A stretch of 64,000 nt of DNA. Origin: CAWGMT01 sp963823675. GTDB lineage: Bacteria > Planctomycetota > Planctomycetia > Isosphaerales > Isosphaeraceae. The first letter of the stretch is position 1, and each line of letters opens with the position of its first letter. This document shows positions 38,258 through 47,167 of this stretch, piece by piece. The stretch spans positions 434,001-498,000 of the forward strand of contig CAWGMT010000011.1 of NCBI GenBank assembly GCA_963823675.1. The letters are read 5' to 3'. The position numbers were made by a program, and so were the translations under genes. Below the pieces are notes generated by a model. The model had not been told where the DNA came from. It was given only the letters and a program-made list of their open reading frames with translations, and ran no database searches.

Positions 38258-39634
38258 CGGGACTAGACGGGTTGGAGCGGCCACCACTGTCATTTTTCGT
38301 ACACGATCCTGCCTATGTGATCGACGGCCTGGCCGAGGCATTTCTGGCGGGGCCGTGGAGCGCCGAAGCCTTGGTGGAGCGGGGCGGCCTGGCGCTCGGT
38401 CGGCGATATCGCTGGCTCCGCCCCTTGGCCGAACGGGTGATCGCGGCATTTCCCGATGGACCGCCGCCGCGGCGAGCCAGCCTCGCCAGATTCTTGTGGA
38501 ACGACCGGCGTCTATCCAGGGCCCGCCAGCATACGGCGCTCGCGCTTCGTTTCATCGCGTGGCCGGCTCCCGTCATGAGCGCGATCCGGCCCCGCTGGCG
38601 CTTGGCCCGTCATGGCCATCTCGACACCCGCCGAGCTGGCCCGATTCCTGGAGCTATCGCCAGGCGAGCTCGACTGGTTTGCCGATTGCCAGTCTCGCGA
38701 GCGCGCGACCATCTGGGAGCCGCTCCGCCATTACCGCTACCACTGGGTGGCCAAGGCGTCGGGCTCGCTCCGCCTGATCGAAGCGCCGAAGCCGCGCCTG
38801 AAGCAAATTCAGCGCAAGCTGCTTGCCGATGTCGTGCAGCACATCCCACCGCACGAGTCAGCCCATGGCTTTCGAGCCGGCCGCTCGATCGCGACCTTCG
38901 TCGCGCCGCATGTCGGACAGACCATCGTTCTCAAGATGGACCTTCGCGATTTCTTCGTTTCGATCACGAGCGCCCGTGTCATCTCGCTCTTTCTCACCGC
39001 GGGCTACCCCGAGGCCGTGGCGTGGCTGTTAACGGGCCTGTGCACCAACACCGTCCCGCCGGACGTTTGGAAGCAGTCGGCCGGCCTGGGTCGCGAGCCG
39101 TCGCGTTCACCGGAAAACTGGCTCTCAAGGCGGCGTTACCGCCAGCCGCACCTGCCTCAAGGCGCGCCGACCTCGCCAGCGCTCGCGAACCTGGCCGCCT
39201 ACCGGCTCGATGCCCGGCTGGCCGGCTTGGCCGAAGCTGCCGAGGCCCGCTACACGCGCTACGCCGACGATCTGCTCTTCTCGGGCGGCGAAGCCTTTGC
39301 GCGCTCGATTCGCCGCTTCCCGATCCACGTCGGAGCGATCGCTCTCGAGGAAGGATTTGCCGTCCAGCACCGCAAGACGCGGGTGATGCGGCAAGGAGTC
39401 CAGCAGCGCGCCGCGGGGGTTGTGATCAATCAAAAGGCAAACGTACCCCGTCAGGAATACGAAAGCCTCAAGGCCATCGTGTGCAATTGTGTGCGCCACG
39501 GCCCGCACGGGCAGAACCTCGCCGCGGTCGCCGACTTCCGGGCTCATCTGGCCGGGCGAATCGCCCACGTCGCGCAGCTCAATCCAGAGAAAGGCCGGCG
39601 TCTTACCCGCTCGTTCGAGGCGATCGTCTGGTGA
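38230..39634 (+). CDS. retron-type reverse transcriptase (one frameshift)
   Basis: About 465 residues after joining two frames near 38620. The first ~110 residues are an accessory helical segment (YVIDGLAEAFLAGPWSAEAL). The polymerase follows: SGSLRLIEAPKPRLKQIQRK, HGFRAGRSIATFVAPHVG, motif A with Asp (VLKMDLRDFFVSITSARVI), motif B (LPQGAPTSPALANLAAYRLD), motif C YADD (YTRYADDLLFSGG) and RAAGVVINQKANVPRQEY, which corresponds to the VTG region of retrons. The order and N-terminal extension resemble the myxobacterial retron enzymes from memory. All catalytic Asp residues are kept. The start is unclear: no ATG lies in frame before the conserved part. No effector gene is obvious next to it; a WD40 gene converges downstream. 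Confidence 0.82.
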
Positions 39635-39680
39635 CGTGCCCATCCTCACCGGATCTTGATGTCGCCGCCGAAAATCCAGA

Positions 39681-40645
39681 TTACCTGGACCGGCCCTCGG
39701 TCGCTCTCATCAAGTCCTGCCGCGTTTGTCCAGTCCGGGCGTCAATACGGCTGGTGGCTGCCGCGTCGCAACAGAACAGCGACTCGCCATCCGGCGAAAA
39801 TATCAGTGACGTCAACGGACCAAGGTCTCCGTCTGCCGAGGTCCACAAAAGGGAGCCCGTCGCGACGTCCCACAATTTGACGTGGTTGATCACCTTCGTT
39901 TGGACGACCTCGACTTCCCTTCCGTCGATCGAGGTCAAACTTCCCGGCCCGTGTCACTCACCAGGACCTGGCTGTCGGGTGAGAAGGTCAGTTGATACAA
40001 GGATCTTCGCCGGCCAACGTGCGACCACACGAGTTCGCCTGTCTCGGCGTCCAGAACCCGAATCTGCAAGAAAGTCGCCTCGTCATACCGAACCTGACCC
40101 GACCTGTCCGTGGTCCCGCCCCGCCCAACGGCTAACAAGCGACCGTCCGGCGAGATTGCCAGTGAGGTGGGGTGGGCGCGAGGTGAGTCGATCTGTAGCT
40201 CTTTGCCAAGGGCAGGGAACACCTTGGTCAATTTCCCCGAGGCAACGTCCCAGAACCGCAACTGATTATCGTCGCCCATGGCCGCGATAGTCTTGCCGCC
40301 GTGCAGGAAGGCGACCCCACGAATGCGGCCGCGTTCGGTGCCGACCAATGCAACTCGCCTTTCGCCGGTGAGAGGGTCGAGTAAATAGACCAACATATCA
40401 GTGCAACCGGCGGCGACCGTCTTGCCGTCCGGCGATATGGCCAGAGCAAACGCCCTGCCGTCCGGCTCGGCCACCGTGACGTCCCCGCCCGGTTCCATGA
40501 GTGGCGATGCCGGCGCGGTTTGGACAGGGTCGGTTTTCGCTTCGCCCAAGGGCGTTTGGACGGCTTGGAAGAGGGGAGCCGCCAGGACCGGAGCGCCCAG
40601 GGTCAGGCTGAAGACCGATAAGGCCGCCAGAAGGCATTTGATCAT
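39681..40645 (-). CDS. secreted WD40-repeat protein (one frameshift)
   Basis: A signal peptide (CLLAALSVFSLTLGAPVLAA) is followed by a low-complexity linker and WD40-like blades recognised by their repeats of ISPDGKTVAAG, LRFWDVASGKLTK, ISPDGRLLAVGRG and FSPDSQVLVSD. The last blade continues in another frame from about 39940 (VKLWDVATGSLLW, FSPDGESLFCC). WD40 propellers are protein-interaction scaffolds, very common in planctomycetes. The start at 40645 (MIKCLLAA) is chosen since it begins the signal peptide. Only about four blades are visible, fewer than the usual seven, so the gene may be shortened. Confidence 0.72.
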
Positions 40646-40805
40646 GGTACTCGATCCTGAAGCCATCTGGGAGGAAGAAGCTGTCCGGTTTGTGCCGCGG
40701 GAAACCGCTCCGGTTGTCTTGGGGTCTCTGCACAGGTACCATGATTCAAGAGTCGATTGTTGAGCGTGCAGCGAGGGTACAGCAATAGCTACCGTCGAAC
40801 TCACG

Positions 40806-41024
40806 TTGGAACAACTTCGCGACGCGATCCTGCAACTACCTGACGCACAGCGTCGAGAACTTCTGGACGAAATCGAACGCGTCCCCTCCCCAGACGTGGC
40901 ACGGGCAGCCGCGCCGAAGTCGCACAGCATCCTCGACATTCCACCCGTCCGCGTCGGCGCCGTGCTGCGCCCGCAGACTTCTGAGGACGACTTGCTTGGT
41001 GAAATGCTGGAAGACCGCGCATGA
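40806..41024 (+). CDS. VapB-like antitoxin
   Basis: A short acidic protein (EQLRDAILQLPDAQRRELLD) of the kind found in front of PIN-domain toxins. Homology-like sequence extends upstream to ATVELTLEQL, so the true start may be at 40785, where the codon is ATA, or the listed TTG. Its stop overlaps the ATG of the downstream VapC remnant (ATGA), the usual toxin-antitoxin arrangement. With the toxin destroyed, this antitoxin is probably an orphan. Confidence 0.55.
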   Translation: MEQLRDAILQLPDAQRRELLDEIERVPSPDVARAAAPKSHSILDIPPVRVGAVLRPQTSEDDLLGEMLEDRA

Positions 41025-41168
41025 TCCATGGACTCGATACCGGCTTTCCTCGCCGCGACCTACCTCCGCGCTGGCATCCGATCTCTCCTCACAACCAACC
41101 CGGCTGACTTCGCCGTGTTTGGCTCCTTCACCTGCATCACACCAAAGACTCCCGCCACGAATCCTTGA
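41021..41168 (+). pseudogene. VapC-like PIN toxin with large internal deletion
   Basis: It begins MIHGLDTGF, the usual start of PIN toxins with the first catalytic Asp, then jumps within a few bases to the family's C-terminal part, read in a different frame: LRAGIRSLLTTNPADFAVFG, with the last acidic position of the active site. Roughly the middle 80 residues are missing, including the central acidic residues. The toxin cannot be active. Confidence 0.7.
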
Positions 41169-41336
41169 GTACGCAACCCATTTGCCGGGATGCTCCTTGA
41201 GCAGGTCGCGACGATGCCTGACCTGCGCCTGGGCAATCAAAGGAGAAACTCCACCCTCGATCAGCTCCTCATACCAGTCTTCGTCGGACAATGGTTGCGG
41301 GGCCCGCTCCAAAGTCTCTGAACGGTGATTTGACAT
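41155..41336 (-). pseudogene. truncated small gene, N-terminal part only
   Basis: The N-terminal ~60 residues (APQPLSDEDWYEELIEGGVS, LLKEHPGKWVAYSRIRG) resemble small planctomycete proteins with an HPGKWVAY motif. From about 41155 the frame continues antisense through the VapBC remnant and is no longer gene-like. The two truncated genes therefore meet tail to tail, marking a deletion or insertion junction. Confidence 0.5.
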
Positions 41337-41465
41337 CGCCTGGTCCCCCCCAAAGCACGGACAATCCGCCTTGATTCTATCGCCAACGTTGCCAGCGCCC
41401 GAAGGAAGGCAGTAAACGGGTCATAGAATAGTGCCCCGGCCGCAACGGGATCGGAAAGTTCGAGG

Positions 41466-41555
41466 CAACCTGCCGGGGAGCGCTGCGAATACTGCCTCAT
41501 TCGCCAAGAGCACTACGAAGTGACGCAGCACGTCGAGCACATCGTTGCATCAGTC
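41466..41555 (+). pseudogene. HNH endonuclease fragment
   Basis: A stretch of about 28 residues (AGERCEYCLIRQEH, VEHIVAS) matches the first half of an HNH nuclease with its CxxC and the (D/E)H-I metal region. Nothing similar precedes or follows it in frame. It is only a scrap of a gene. Confidence 0.5.
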
Positions 41556-41583
41556 ACCGGTTCGCTCTACGGAAACCGGCACA

Positions 41584-41721
41584 TCAAGCCGAGTGTCCCG
41601 AGTCGAGCACGCTGTCGAGGTCGCGTGCTCCGCGGAGGACGCGGACGATCTCGACGTCATCGTCGGCAAGCCGGTAGAAAATCAGATGCTTCTCAAAACC
41701 ATCGACTTGCCAGACCCGCAA
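41584..41721 (-). pseudogene. ParE-type toxin, C-terminal fragment
   Basis: Forty-five residues (LRVWQVDGFEKHLIFYRLAD, VEIVRVLRGARDLDSVL) match the second half of RelE/ParE toxins. The first half is missing: the fragment starts 12 bases after the parD stop on the same strand. The toxin is dead, leaving ParD without its partner. Confidence 0.7.
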
Positions 41722-41733
41722 GTTAACGCCCGG

Positions 41734-41997
41734 TCATTGCGGTTGGATGGCTTTGCTTAACCGCTCGGTTAGGCGGCGTTTCTTTGCTTCCCAATACTCC
41801 GCGCTAACGGGGACCGGCTGGCCCGAGTCCAGCCCTTCGAGCAGCAGGGCGTCGATGCGTTCCTCGACCTTGCGTTTCTGGTCCGCCCGAATCAAATCGC
41901 GTACATACTCACTAACGCTGCTGTATCCTCCCTCGGTGACCCGCTCCTGCACGAAGTGCTTCATCGATTCCGGCAGAGCAATGTTCATGGTTTCCAT
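41734..41997 (-). CDS. parD: ParD-like antitoxin
   Basis: A ribbon-helix-helix antitoxin: METMNIALPESMKHFVQERV and the typical GGYSSVSEYVRDLIRADQKR, followed by an acidic toxin-binding tail (IDALLLEGLDSG). The 87-residue length is normal. The ATG at 41997 is preceded by GGGAGGG (CCCTCCC on the plus strand). The N-terminal strand should bind DNA and repress its own promoter. The toxin it should neutralise is truncated just downstream. Confidence 0.85.
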   Translation of the reverse strand: METMNIALPESMKHFVQERVTEGGYSSVSEYVRDLIRADQKRKVEERIDALLLEGLDSGQPVPVSAEYWEAKKRRLTERLSKAIQPQ

Positions 41998-42197
41998 AAG
42001 CCCTCCCTTCTTTCTAGCGATTATGCCGTTGTTGGCAGATACTGTCAATGGGTTGCCAAGAACGGCGGAGCGGGCCGCGAACCAATTATTGGCACGGGCG
42101 ATCCTTGAGCAGTTTCGGGAAGATCGCGACGACGCCGAACCTGTGCCTGCGCAATCGAATATGTTCCAATAGAGTGATCGAGGGAGGAGATTCCGCG

Positions 42198-43688
42198 ATG
42201 CCTGATCATTCAAACGTGCTCATAGGCCGCCACTTGCTCGACCGCCGGAAGTTCCTGGCTCACATGGCCACGGGCATGGGCGGCATCGCGCTCGGAGCGC
42301 TTCTGGCCGAGGAGGGTTTGCTGGCCTCGGATGGCAAAACGTCCGCGCGGGGCTCACCGGGTCTTCGGCAGGATGATCCCCTCGAGCCCAGGCCGCCCCA
42401 TTTTCCTGCGAAGGCCAGGCGTGTCTTGCACATCTTCTGCACCGGCGCCGTGAGCCACATCGACACCTGGGATTACAAGCCCGAATTGATCAAGCGGCAC
42501 GGCCAGCCGATGCCCGGCGTCGAGAAGCTGATCACGTTCCAGGGCGAAAACGGCAACCTGGCGCAGAGCCCCTGGAAATTCAAGCCGCGGGGCCAAAGCG
42601 GTAAGCAAATCTCCGACCTATTGCCGCATCTCGCTGCCTGCGCTGATGAAATGTGCTTCATCCACTCGCTGACGTCGAAGACCAATACCCACGGGCCGGG
42701 CGAGATGTTCATGAGCACCGGCTTCACGCAGGAGGGGTTTCCCAGCGCCGGTGCGTGGGTGAGCTATGCGCTCGGGACCGAGAATCAGGACCTGCCCGCC
42801 TACGTGGCAATCCCCGACCCGCGCGGCGACCCGCAGCAGGGGCCGGCCAACTGGACCAACGGCTTCCTGCCGGCCGTCTATCAGGCGACGGCATTCAACG
42901 CCGAGCGGCCCATCAACCACCTGGCACGGCCGCGCGAGATCACGCCCAAGGACGATCGAGCCGCGCGCGATTTCCTCCGCCTGATCAACGAGGAACACCT
43001 CAAGCGCAATCCCGGCGATAGCGAGCTCTCGGCCCGGATCGCCGCCTATGAGCTCGCTGGACGCATGCAGCAAAGCGCGCCCGAGGTCGGCGACCTGACC
43101 AGGGAGAGCCCGGCCACGCGCTCTCTCTACGGGATCGATGACCCCAACCCGCTTCTGGCCGCCTTCGGCCGCAACTGCCTGCTCGCGCGCCGGCTGCTGG
43201 AACGGGGCGTCCGGTTCGTCACCCTCTTCAACGGTGGTTTCGCCATGGGTGAAGGCGTGCTGAACTGGGACGGCCACCGGCGCATCTATTCTGACTATCA
43301 ACGTCACGGTCCAATCCTCGATAAGCCAGCCGCCGCTCTGCTTGCCGACCTCAAGGTGCGCGGCCTGCTTGAAGACACCCTGGTCGTCTGGACCACCGAG
43401 TTTGGACGCATGCCCACCTTTCAGAAAGGCGTGCAGGGCCGCGACCATAACCCCAAGGGGTTTACCGCCTGGCTTGCGGGCGCCGGCGTCAAGCGCGGGT
43501 TCAGCTTCGGCGCCACCGACGAGTTTGGTTATCAAGCCGTCGAAAACGTGGTGGACGTCCACGACTTCCACGCCACGATTCTGCACCTCTTGGGGCTGGA
43601 CCACGAACGGCTCACGTACAGCCACAACGGCACCTCGCGCCGGCTGACGGATGTCCATGGACACGTGATCCGCGGGATACTTGCCTAA
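42198..43688 (+). CDS. DUF1501 domain-containing protein with Tat-type leader
   Basis: A 496-residue alkaline-phosphatase-superfamily protein of the DUF1501 group, which is greatly expanded in planctomycetes. The N-terminus has a twin-arginine-like leader (DRRKFLAHMATGMGGIALGA), suggesting export of a folded protein. The core includes HIFCTGAVSHIDTWDYKPEL, HSLTSKTNTHGPGEMFMSTG, LLEDTLVVWTTEFGRMP and GRDHNPKGFTAWLAGAGVKR. These usually pair with a DUF1553/DUF1549 or cytochrome c-domain gene, which is not present here. The start is placed at 42198 because GGGAGGAG lies five bases upstream. The function is unproven; sulfatase-like hydrolysis is the usual guess. Confidence 0.92.
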   Translation: MPDHSNVLIGRHLLDRRKFLAHMATGMGGIALGALLAEEGLLASDGKTSARGSPGLRQDDPLEPRPPHFPAKARRVLHIFCTGAVSHIDTWDYKPELIKRHGQPMPGVEKLITFQGENGNLAQSPWKFKPRGQSGKQISDLLPHLAACADEMCFIHSLTSKTNTHGPGEMFMSTGFTQEGFPSAGAWVSYALGTENQDLPAYVAIPDPRGDPQQGPANWTNGFLPAVYQATAFNAERPINHLARPREITPKDDRAARDFLRLINEEHLKRNPGDSELSARIAAYELAGRMQQSAPEVGDLTRESPATRSLYGIDDPNPLLAAFGRNCLLARRLLERGVRFVTLFNGGFAMGEGVLNWDGHRRIYSDYQRHGPILDKPAAALLADLKVRGLLEDTLVVWTTEFGRMPTFQKGVQGRDHNPKGFTAWLAGAGVKRGFSFGATDEFGYQAVENVVDVHDFHATILHLLGLDHERLTYSHNGTSRRLTDVHGHVIRGILA

Positions 43689-43781
43689 GAAACCGGCGCC
43701 TCGCTCGTAATTCCTCTCGGTGGGACAGTTTTGCTTGGTGAGGAGGAATCGTTACCGGAAGAAGCAGGAAAGGGCACAACG

Positions 43782-44279
43782 ATGAGATCCAAGCCCGATA
43801 TCGATCCGGACGGGCCGGCTCGATCGCAGCGCCGGCTCTGGCCGATCCGCTCGATCCGTCAGTTAATGGTCGTGGTGGCCGCAAGCGGGATGCTCCTGGC
43901 GGGTGCGGTGACAATGGCGCGGCAGCCGCTCTCGTCCACGATCGGCCGCGTTCTGGGTTTTCCCACGCCGACCACGATGCCGCCGCGCCTTGCCATGGTT
44001 CCAGTTCCTCGCACAGCGGTGCAGCCCGACGTATTCCCGCCACAGCCACGCGATCATTCGGTGATCATCATTCCGGAGTCGATCGATCGCGGGATGGTTG
44101 TACGGGCTCCCGAGTGGATTGATCCCAAGATGGTGTTCACCCCGAGCGGCGGCGGCTGGCAGCCGGAGCAGGGGGGGTTGCCGGCGCCTCGTGCAAAGGG
44201 ACCTGCACCAGAAGCTGGGCCGCAATACAAGCTTGTCCCCGTTCCCGACGGGTCAATCCCTCCCGCGAAGGCGCCGTAG
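43782..44279 (+). CDS. small single-pass membrane protein of unknown function
   Basis: A 165-residue protein with a basic N-terminus (RSQRRLWPIRSIRQL), one transmembrane helix (MVVVAASGMLLAGAVTMA) and a Pro-rich outer region with repeated short beta-like stretches (VIIIPESIDRGMVVRAPEWI). The start at 43782 (MRSKPDIDPDG) is preferred to an upstream ATG in the same frame; GGAAAGG lies upstream. It follows the DUF1501 gene by about 90 bases. I know no family for it. Confidence 0.6.
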   Translation: MRSKPDIDPDGPARSQRRLWPIRSIRQLMVVVAASGMLLAGAVTMARQPLSSTIGRVLGFPTPTTMPPRLAMVPVPRTAVQPDVFPPQPRDHSVIIIPESIDRGMVVRAPEWIDPKMVFTPSGGGWQPEQGGLPAPRAKGPAPEAGPQYKLVPVPDGSIPPAKAP

Positions 44280-44442
44280 TACCAGCATTGTGTCTCGGCA
44301 TCGGGGCGGCCCACTGGGCATGGCATGCTTTCGCCACGGCGGCCGATGAAAGACGCCAAGCCGCTGCCAGCCGGCAGGTCCGGACCGTACAGCTCATCAA
44401 CCCGCCGGTCCGGACGATCGTGCGAGTCGTTGGGCTGCCGAG

Positions 44443-44733
44443 CTACTGTTTGGGCTGAGGCGGGTCCGGTTCGACGGGCAGCCACGGCTCTTCTCTAGCC
44501 TTCTCGTACTTGGCGGCGAGCTTCGAATAATAATCGATCAGCACCTTCGTGAACTGCAAGCTCTCTTCCAGGTTGCGACCGTAGGTCTCCTGTCCGTCAG
44601 CTATGAGGTTATAACGATACTTTCGATATTCCGGCTTGACCTTCTCGTCAGTGTCCAGCGATTTCAAGAAGTCTTTCTGAATTTGTACCCACAATGAGGC
44701 CGACGAGGGGAAACAACAGCAAGTTGAAGACAA
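44443..44733 (-). CDS. small hypothetical protein, helical, or frameshifted tail of the next gene
   Basis: The C-terminal 75 residues look like a real helical protein (DEKVKPEYRKYRYNLIADGQ, EESLQFTKVLIDYYSKLAAK). The first 15 residues overlap the membrane protein gene in another frame. Either this is a separate gene starting inside its neighbour, or a single-base error divides one longer protein with a four-helix membrane part and this soluble tail. Confidence 0.5.
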   Translation of the reverse strand: MSSTCCCFPSSASLWVQIQKDFLKSLDTDEKVKPEYRKYRYNLIADGQETYGRNLEESLQFTKVLIDYYSKLAAKYEKAREEPWLPVEPDPPQPKQ

Positions 44734-45118
44734 GCCCCATCGCTAGCACGACCCAACCCCGCCACCAGACCCCAAGCGCCGTCACGATCAACCCGTACGC
44801 CAATCCGATCGCGACGCCCGCCTCGACGAATCTTCCGCGCCTTCGCGGCCGCCGCTCCTGCCCCTCTTCGGGCGCATTCTCAGGCATCCGCCCAGCGCCT
44901 CGCCAGAGGAGACAACCGACCGCCAAACCGAGTACGGGCAAGTACAGCACCAGATAGCCGGCCAGCCGACCCTGTCCGGGGCGGACGCCATGGCGCATCA
45001 TGAGGTAAGCCATCCAGACGATCACGATCAGCAGTCCCGCCCCATAACCCCGGGCGCAGGCAAGTGCGAGCGAGCGTCGCGGCTCGCTCGCGACGACCGG
45101 ATTGGATAGATCGCGCAT
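44648..45118 (-). CDS. four-helix membrane protein of unknown function
   Basis: About 156 residues with four hydrophobic helices: GAGLLIVIVWMAYLMM, YLVLYLPVLGLAVGCLLW, VAIGLAYGLIVTALGVWW and VVLAMGLVFNLLLFPLVGLI. A charged linker lies between helices two and three. The ATG at 45118 (MRDLSNPV) follows a SD-like GAGGAGTTG; an ATG at 45157 is also open. No family recognised. The last residues overlap the downstream small gene. Confidence 0.6.
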   Translation of the reverse strand: MRDLSNPVVASEPRRSLALACARGYGAGLLIVIVWMAYLMMRHGVRPGQGRLAGYLVLYLPVLGLAVGCLLWRGAGRMPENAPEEGQERRPRRRGRFVEAGVAIGLAYGLIVTALGVWWRGWVVLAMGLVFNLLLFPLVGLIVGTNSERLLEIAGH

Positions 45119-45255
45119 GATCAACTCCTCGAGTATACCCTGGGTTCCCACGCTCATCGTATCAGAACCGTATAATGAGCCGTGCGGACTCTCAGCAAGC
45201 GAAGTAACTCGTTTCCCCCGCAGCCTTCGCCCAGGAACCGCCCCGATTTCTACCT

Positions 45256-46065
45256 ATGAAGTTAGAATCTGGCTTCCCCCTTTGGTTACGGTCAAAGGCC
45301 GCGTTGAGCATGATCAGGAGCGCCCCCATGGCAGAGGCCGGCGAGATTGCAGAGTGGGACTTCATCACACTGGTCGCCTGGTGGAACCTCTTTCTCTTGC
45401 CGGTATTACTTGCGCTCGTCGTCGGTACCCTCGTCATTCGCCGCCGGCTGCGACCTGCCGGTTTCGCGTGTCAGGGTGATGTTCGGACCATCCGGCGCAT
45501 CGGGTTGATGCACTTTGTCTTGGGCCTGCGCGCGCTCATCTATCTCGCACAAGAATTGCAGACCGTGGGCACGATGGGCATTTTCCAGTCGAACCCGGTC
45601 TCCAACCTGATCACCGTGCTTGGCATCGTGATCAATCCACTGCTGGGCATTGGCATCTGGCGTCTCCGTCCCGGCGCTCGTCGCTTTGCGATCGTCTGGT
45701 ACGTGCTCTGGTCGTTGACGGCAGCCGGGGTGACGTACTGGATCTTGCACTACGGTGCGTTCGTCGATCCCGCCGACTGGCCCGACCATCTCGTCGGCAA
45801 GGCGCTGCCCTGGTTTCTATTGCTCGTAATGCTCCTGCCGCAAACCCGGCGACTGTTTTCTCCTGAGCTGAAGCCCGAGGCAGACCGCCAAGCTCGAGAA
45901 ACACCCGTTGAGGAAGCGGCGCGTCCGCCGCAACGAGCTTGGCCGATTCTCGCGGGGCTGGTCATCGTGCTTCTGACCGTGACCTGCTCGACCCTGGTCG
46001 TGGACGCCGCGGATTGGATCTACCGGATGGTCGCCGAACCCGACTTGGGATTGGCGGGCGCTTGA
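45256..46065 (+). CDS. polytopic membrane protein of unknown function
   Basis: About 270 residues with six or so hydrophobic segments: LFLLPVLLALVVGTLVI, MHFVLGLRALIYLAQE, LITVLGIVINPLLGIGIW, FAIVWYVLWSLTAAGVTYWI, ALPWFLLLVMLLP and AWPILAGLVIVLLTVTC. The internal ATG at 45328 (MAEAGEIAEW) is a reasonable alternative start. No motif gives a function. It is divergent from the four-helix membrane protein gene, and a strong inverted repeat follows its stop. Confidence 0.6.
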   Translation: MKLESGFPLWLRSKAALSMIRSAPMAEAGEIAEWDFITLVAWWNLFLLPVLLALVVGTLVIRRRLRPAGFACQGDVRTIRRIGLMHFVLGLRALIYLAQELQTVGTMGIFQSNPVSNLITVLGIVINPLLGIGIWRLRPGARRFAIVWYVLWSLTAAGVTYWILHYGAFVDPADWPDHLVGKALPWFLLLVMLLPQTRRLFSPELKPEADRQARETPVEEAARPPQRAWPILAGLVIVLLTVTCSTLVVDAADWIYRMVAEPDLGLAGA

Positions 46066-46074
46066 CCCATCTCG

Positions 46075-46164
46075 AAAGGATGAAGGATGAAGGATGAAGG
46101 ATGAATAGAATCTCATCCGTTCCGCGGTTCCGTTTTCTCCTTCATCCTTCATCCTTCATCCTTT
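46075..46164. repeat. 27-base perfect inverted repeat built of the 7-mer GGATGAA
   Basis: Tandem copies of GGATGAA at 46078-46104 are mirrored by TTCATCC copies at 46138-46164, giving a perfect 27-base stem and a 36-base loop. It lies ten bases after a stop codon and could act as a transcription terminator, with T-rich sequence after the second arm. The tandem 7-mer is unusual. Confidence 0.75.
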
Positions 46165-46237
46165 TTCTTGACCGGTCTCGAGGCATCCCTTACCGTACAA
46201 AGAAAGGCCGAACCACCCATTCAGGGAGAATCTCCCG

Positions 46238-47167
46238 ATGTCACTGCCGATCTGGATTGCCGCTCTGGCGATCGGTTTTCCCCAGGACGATTCGTCTGTG
46301 GTCATCGCGCCGGGGGCGAAACTCGAGAAGGTTTGGAGCGAGGGAGAGTTTACCGAGGGAGGCGCTCTGGCCGAGGATGGATCGATCCTGTTCTCGGATA
46401 TCGGCAACCGGATCATGCGGTTCGACCCCAAAACCGGCAAGACCACGGTATTCCGCGAGCCAAGCGGACGGGCCAACGGTCTCGTCTTCGACGCCAGCGG
46501 CCGGTTGATCGTCGCTGAAGGTGCAAATACCCGCGGGGGACGACGGGTTTCGCGCACCGAGCGCGATGGTACGATCCGCACGCTGGCCGATCGTTATGAG
46601 GACAAACGATTCAACAGTCCCAACGACGTTGCGGTCGACCGCCAAGGCCGTGTTTATGTCTCCGACCCGCGCTACGTCGGCAGGGAGCCGCGCGACCTTG
46701 ATTTTGAAGGCACCTTCCTGATCGATCGGGACGGCTCTGTCATCCGGCTGATCACGACGGCCAACAAGCCCAACGGCCTGGCGCTCAGTCCCGACGGCAA
46801 GACCCTGTATGTGGCCGACAACGGCCGACGGCGGGCATTGATCGCTTGCAAGGTGCGGCCTGACGGCAAGACCGAGGAACCGCGGGTGATCCACGACTTC
46901 GGCTCAGGCCGCGGCATTGACGGCATGACCGTGACCACCGACGGCCGCATCGTTGCGGCTGCCGGAACGGCGGCAAAAGCCGGCGTCCTGGTCCTATCGC
47001 CCCAGGGCAAAATCCTGGCGACCATCCCGACCCCCGAAGAACCCGCCAACGTCGAGTTCGGCGGCGACGACCGCAAGACCCTCTACATCTGCGCGGGCAA
47101 AAGCCTCTACCGCATCAAAACCACCATGACCGGCTTCCAGCTCTGGCCGCCCTTGGGCGGAAGATAG
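46238..47167 (+). CDS. SMP-30/gluconolactonase-like (LRE family) protein
   Basis: A six-bladed propeller of the SMP-30 type with GALAEDGSILFSDIGNRIMR, GRANGLVFDASGRLIVAEGA, FNSPNDVAVDRQGRVYVSDP, KPNGLALSPDGKTLYVADNG and GIDGMTVTTDGRIVAAAGTA. The calcium ligands of the family (the Glu in FTEGGAL, Asn in SPNDVAV, Asp in GIDGMTV) are present. Members hydrolyse sugar lactones, but many planctomycete copies are of unknown substrate. The N-terminus (LPIWIAALAIGFPQDDS) is probably a short signal peptide. No frameshift. Confidence 0.85.
   Translation: MSLPIWIAALAIGFPQDDSSVVIAPGAKLEKVWSEGEFTEGGALAEDGSILFSDIGNRIMRFDPKTGKTTVFREPSGRANGLVFDASGRLIVAEGANTRGGRRVSRTERDGTIRTLADRYEDKRFNSPNDVAVDRQGRVYVSDPRYVGREPRDLDFEGTFLIDRDGSVIRLITTANKPNGLALSPDGKTLYVADNGRRRALIACKVRPDGKTEEPRVIHDFGSGRGIDGMTVTTDGRIVAAAGTAAKAGVLVLSPQGKILATIPTPEEPANVEFGGDDRKTLYICAGKSLYRIKTTMTGFQLWPPLGGR

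Noticed and set aside
38230..40290. A 686-codon open frame continuing beyond the reverse transcriptase
   Set aside because: Only its first ~130 codons are gene-like (the enzyme's N-terminal segment). The rest is a shadow frame over the polymerase and the WD40 gene.
41747..42172. A 141-residue frame opposite parD
   Set aside because: Mostly antisense to a clear ParD gene. Its last ~30 codons look somewhat gene-like but have no start or family match.
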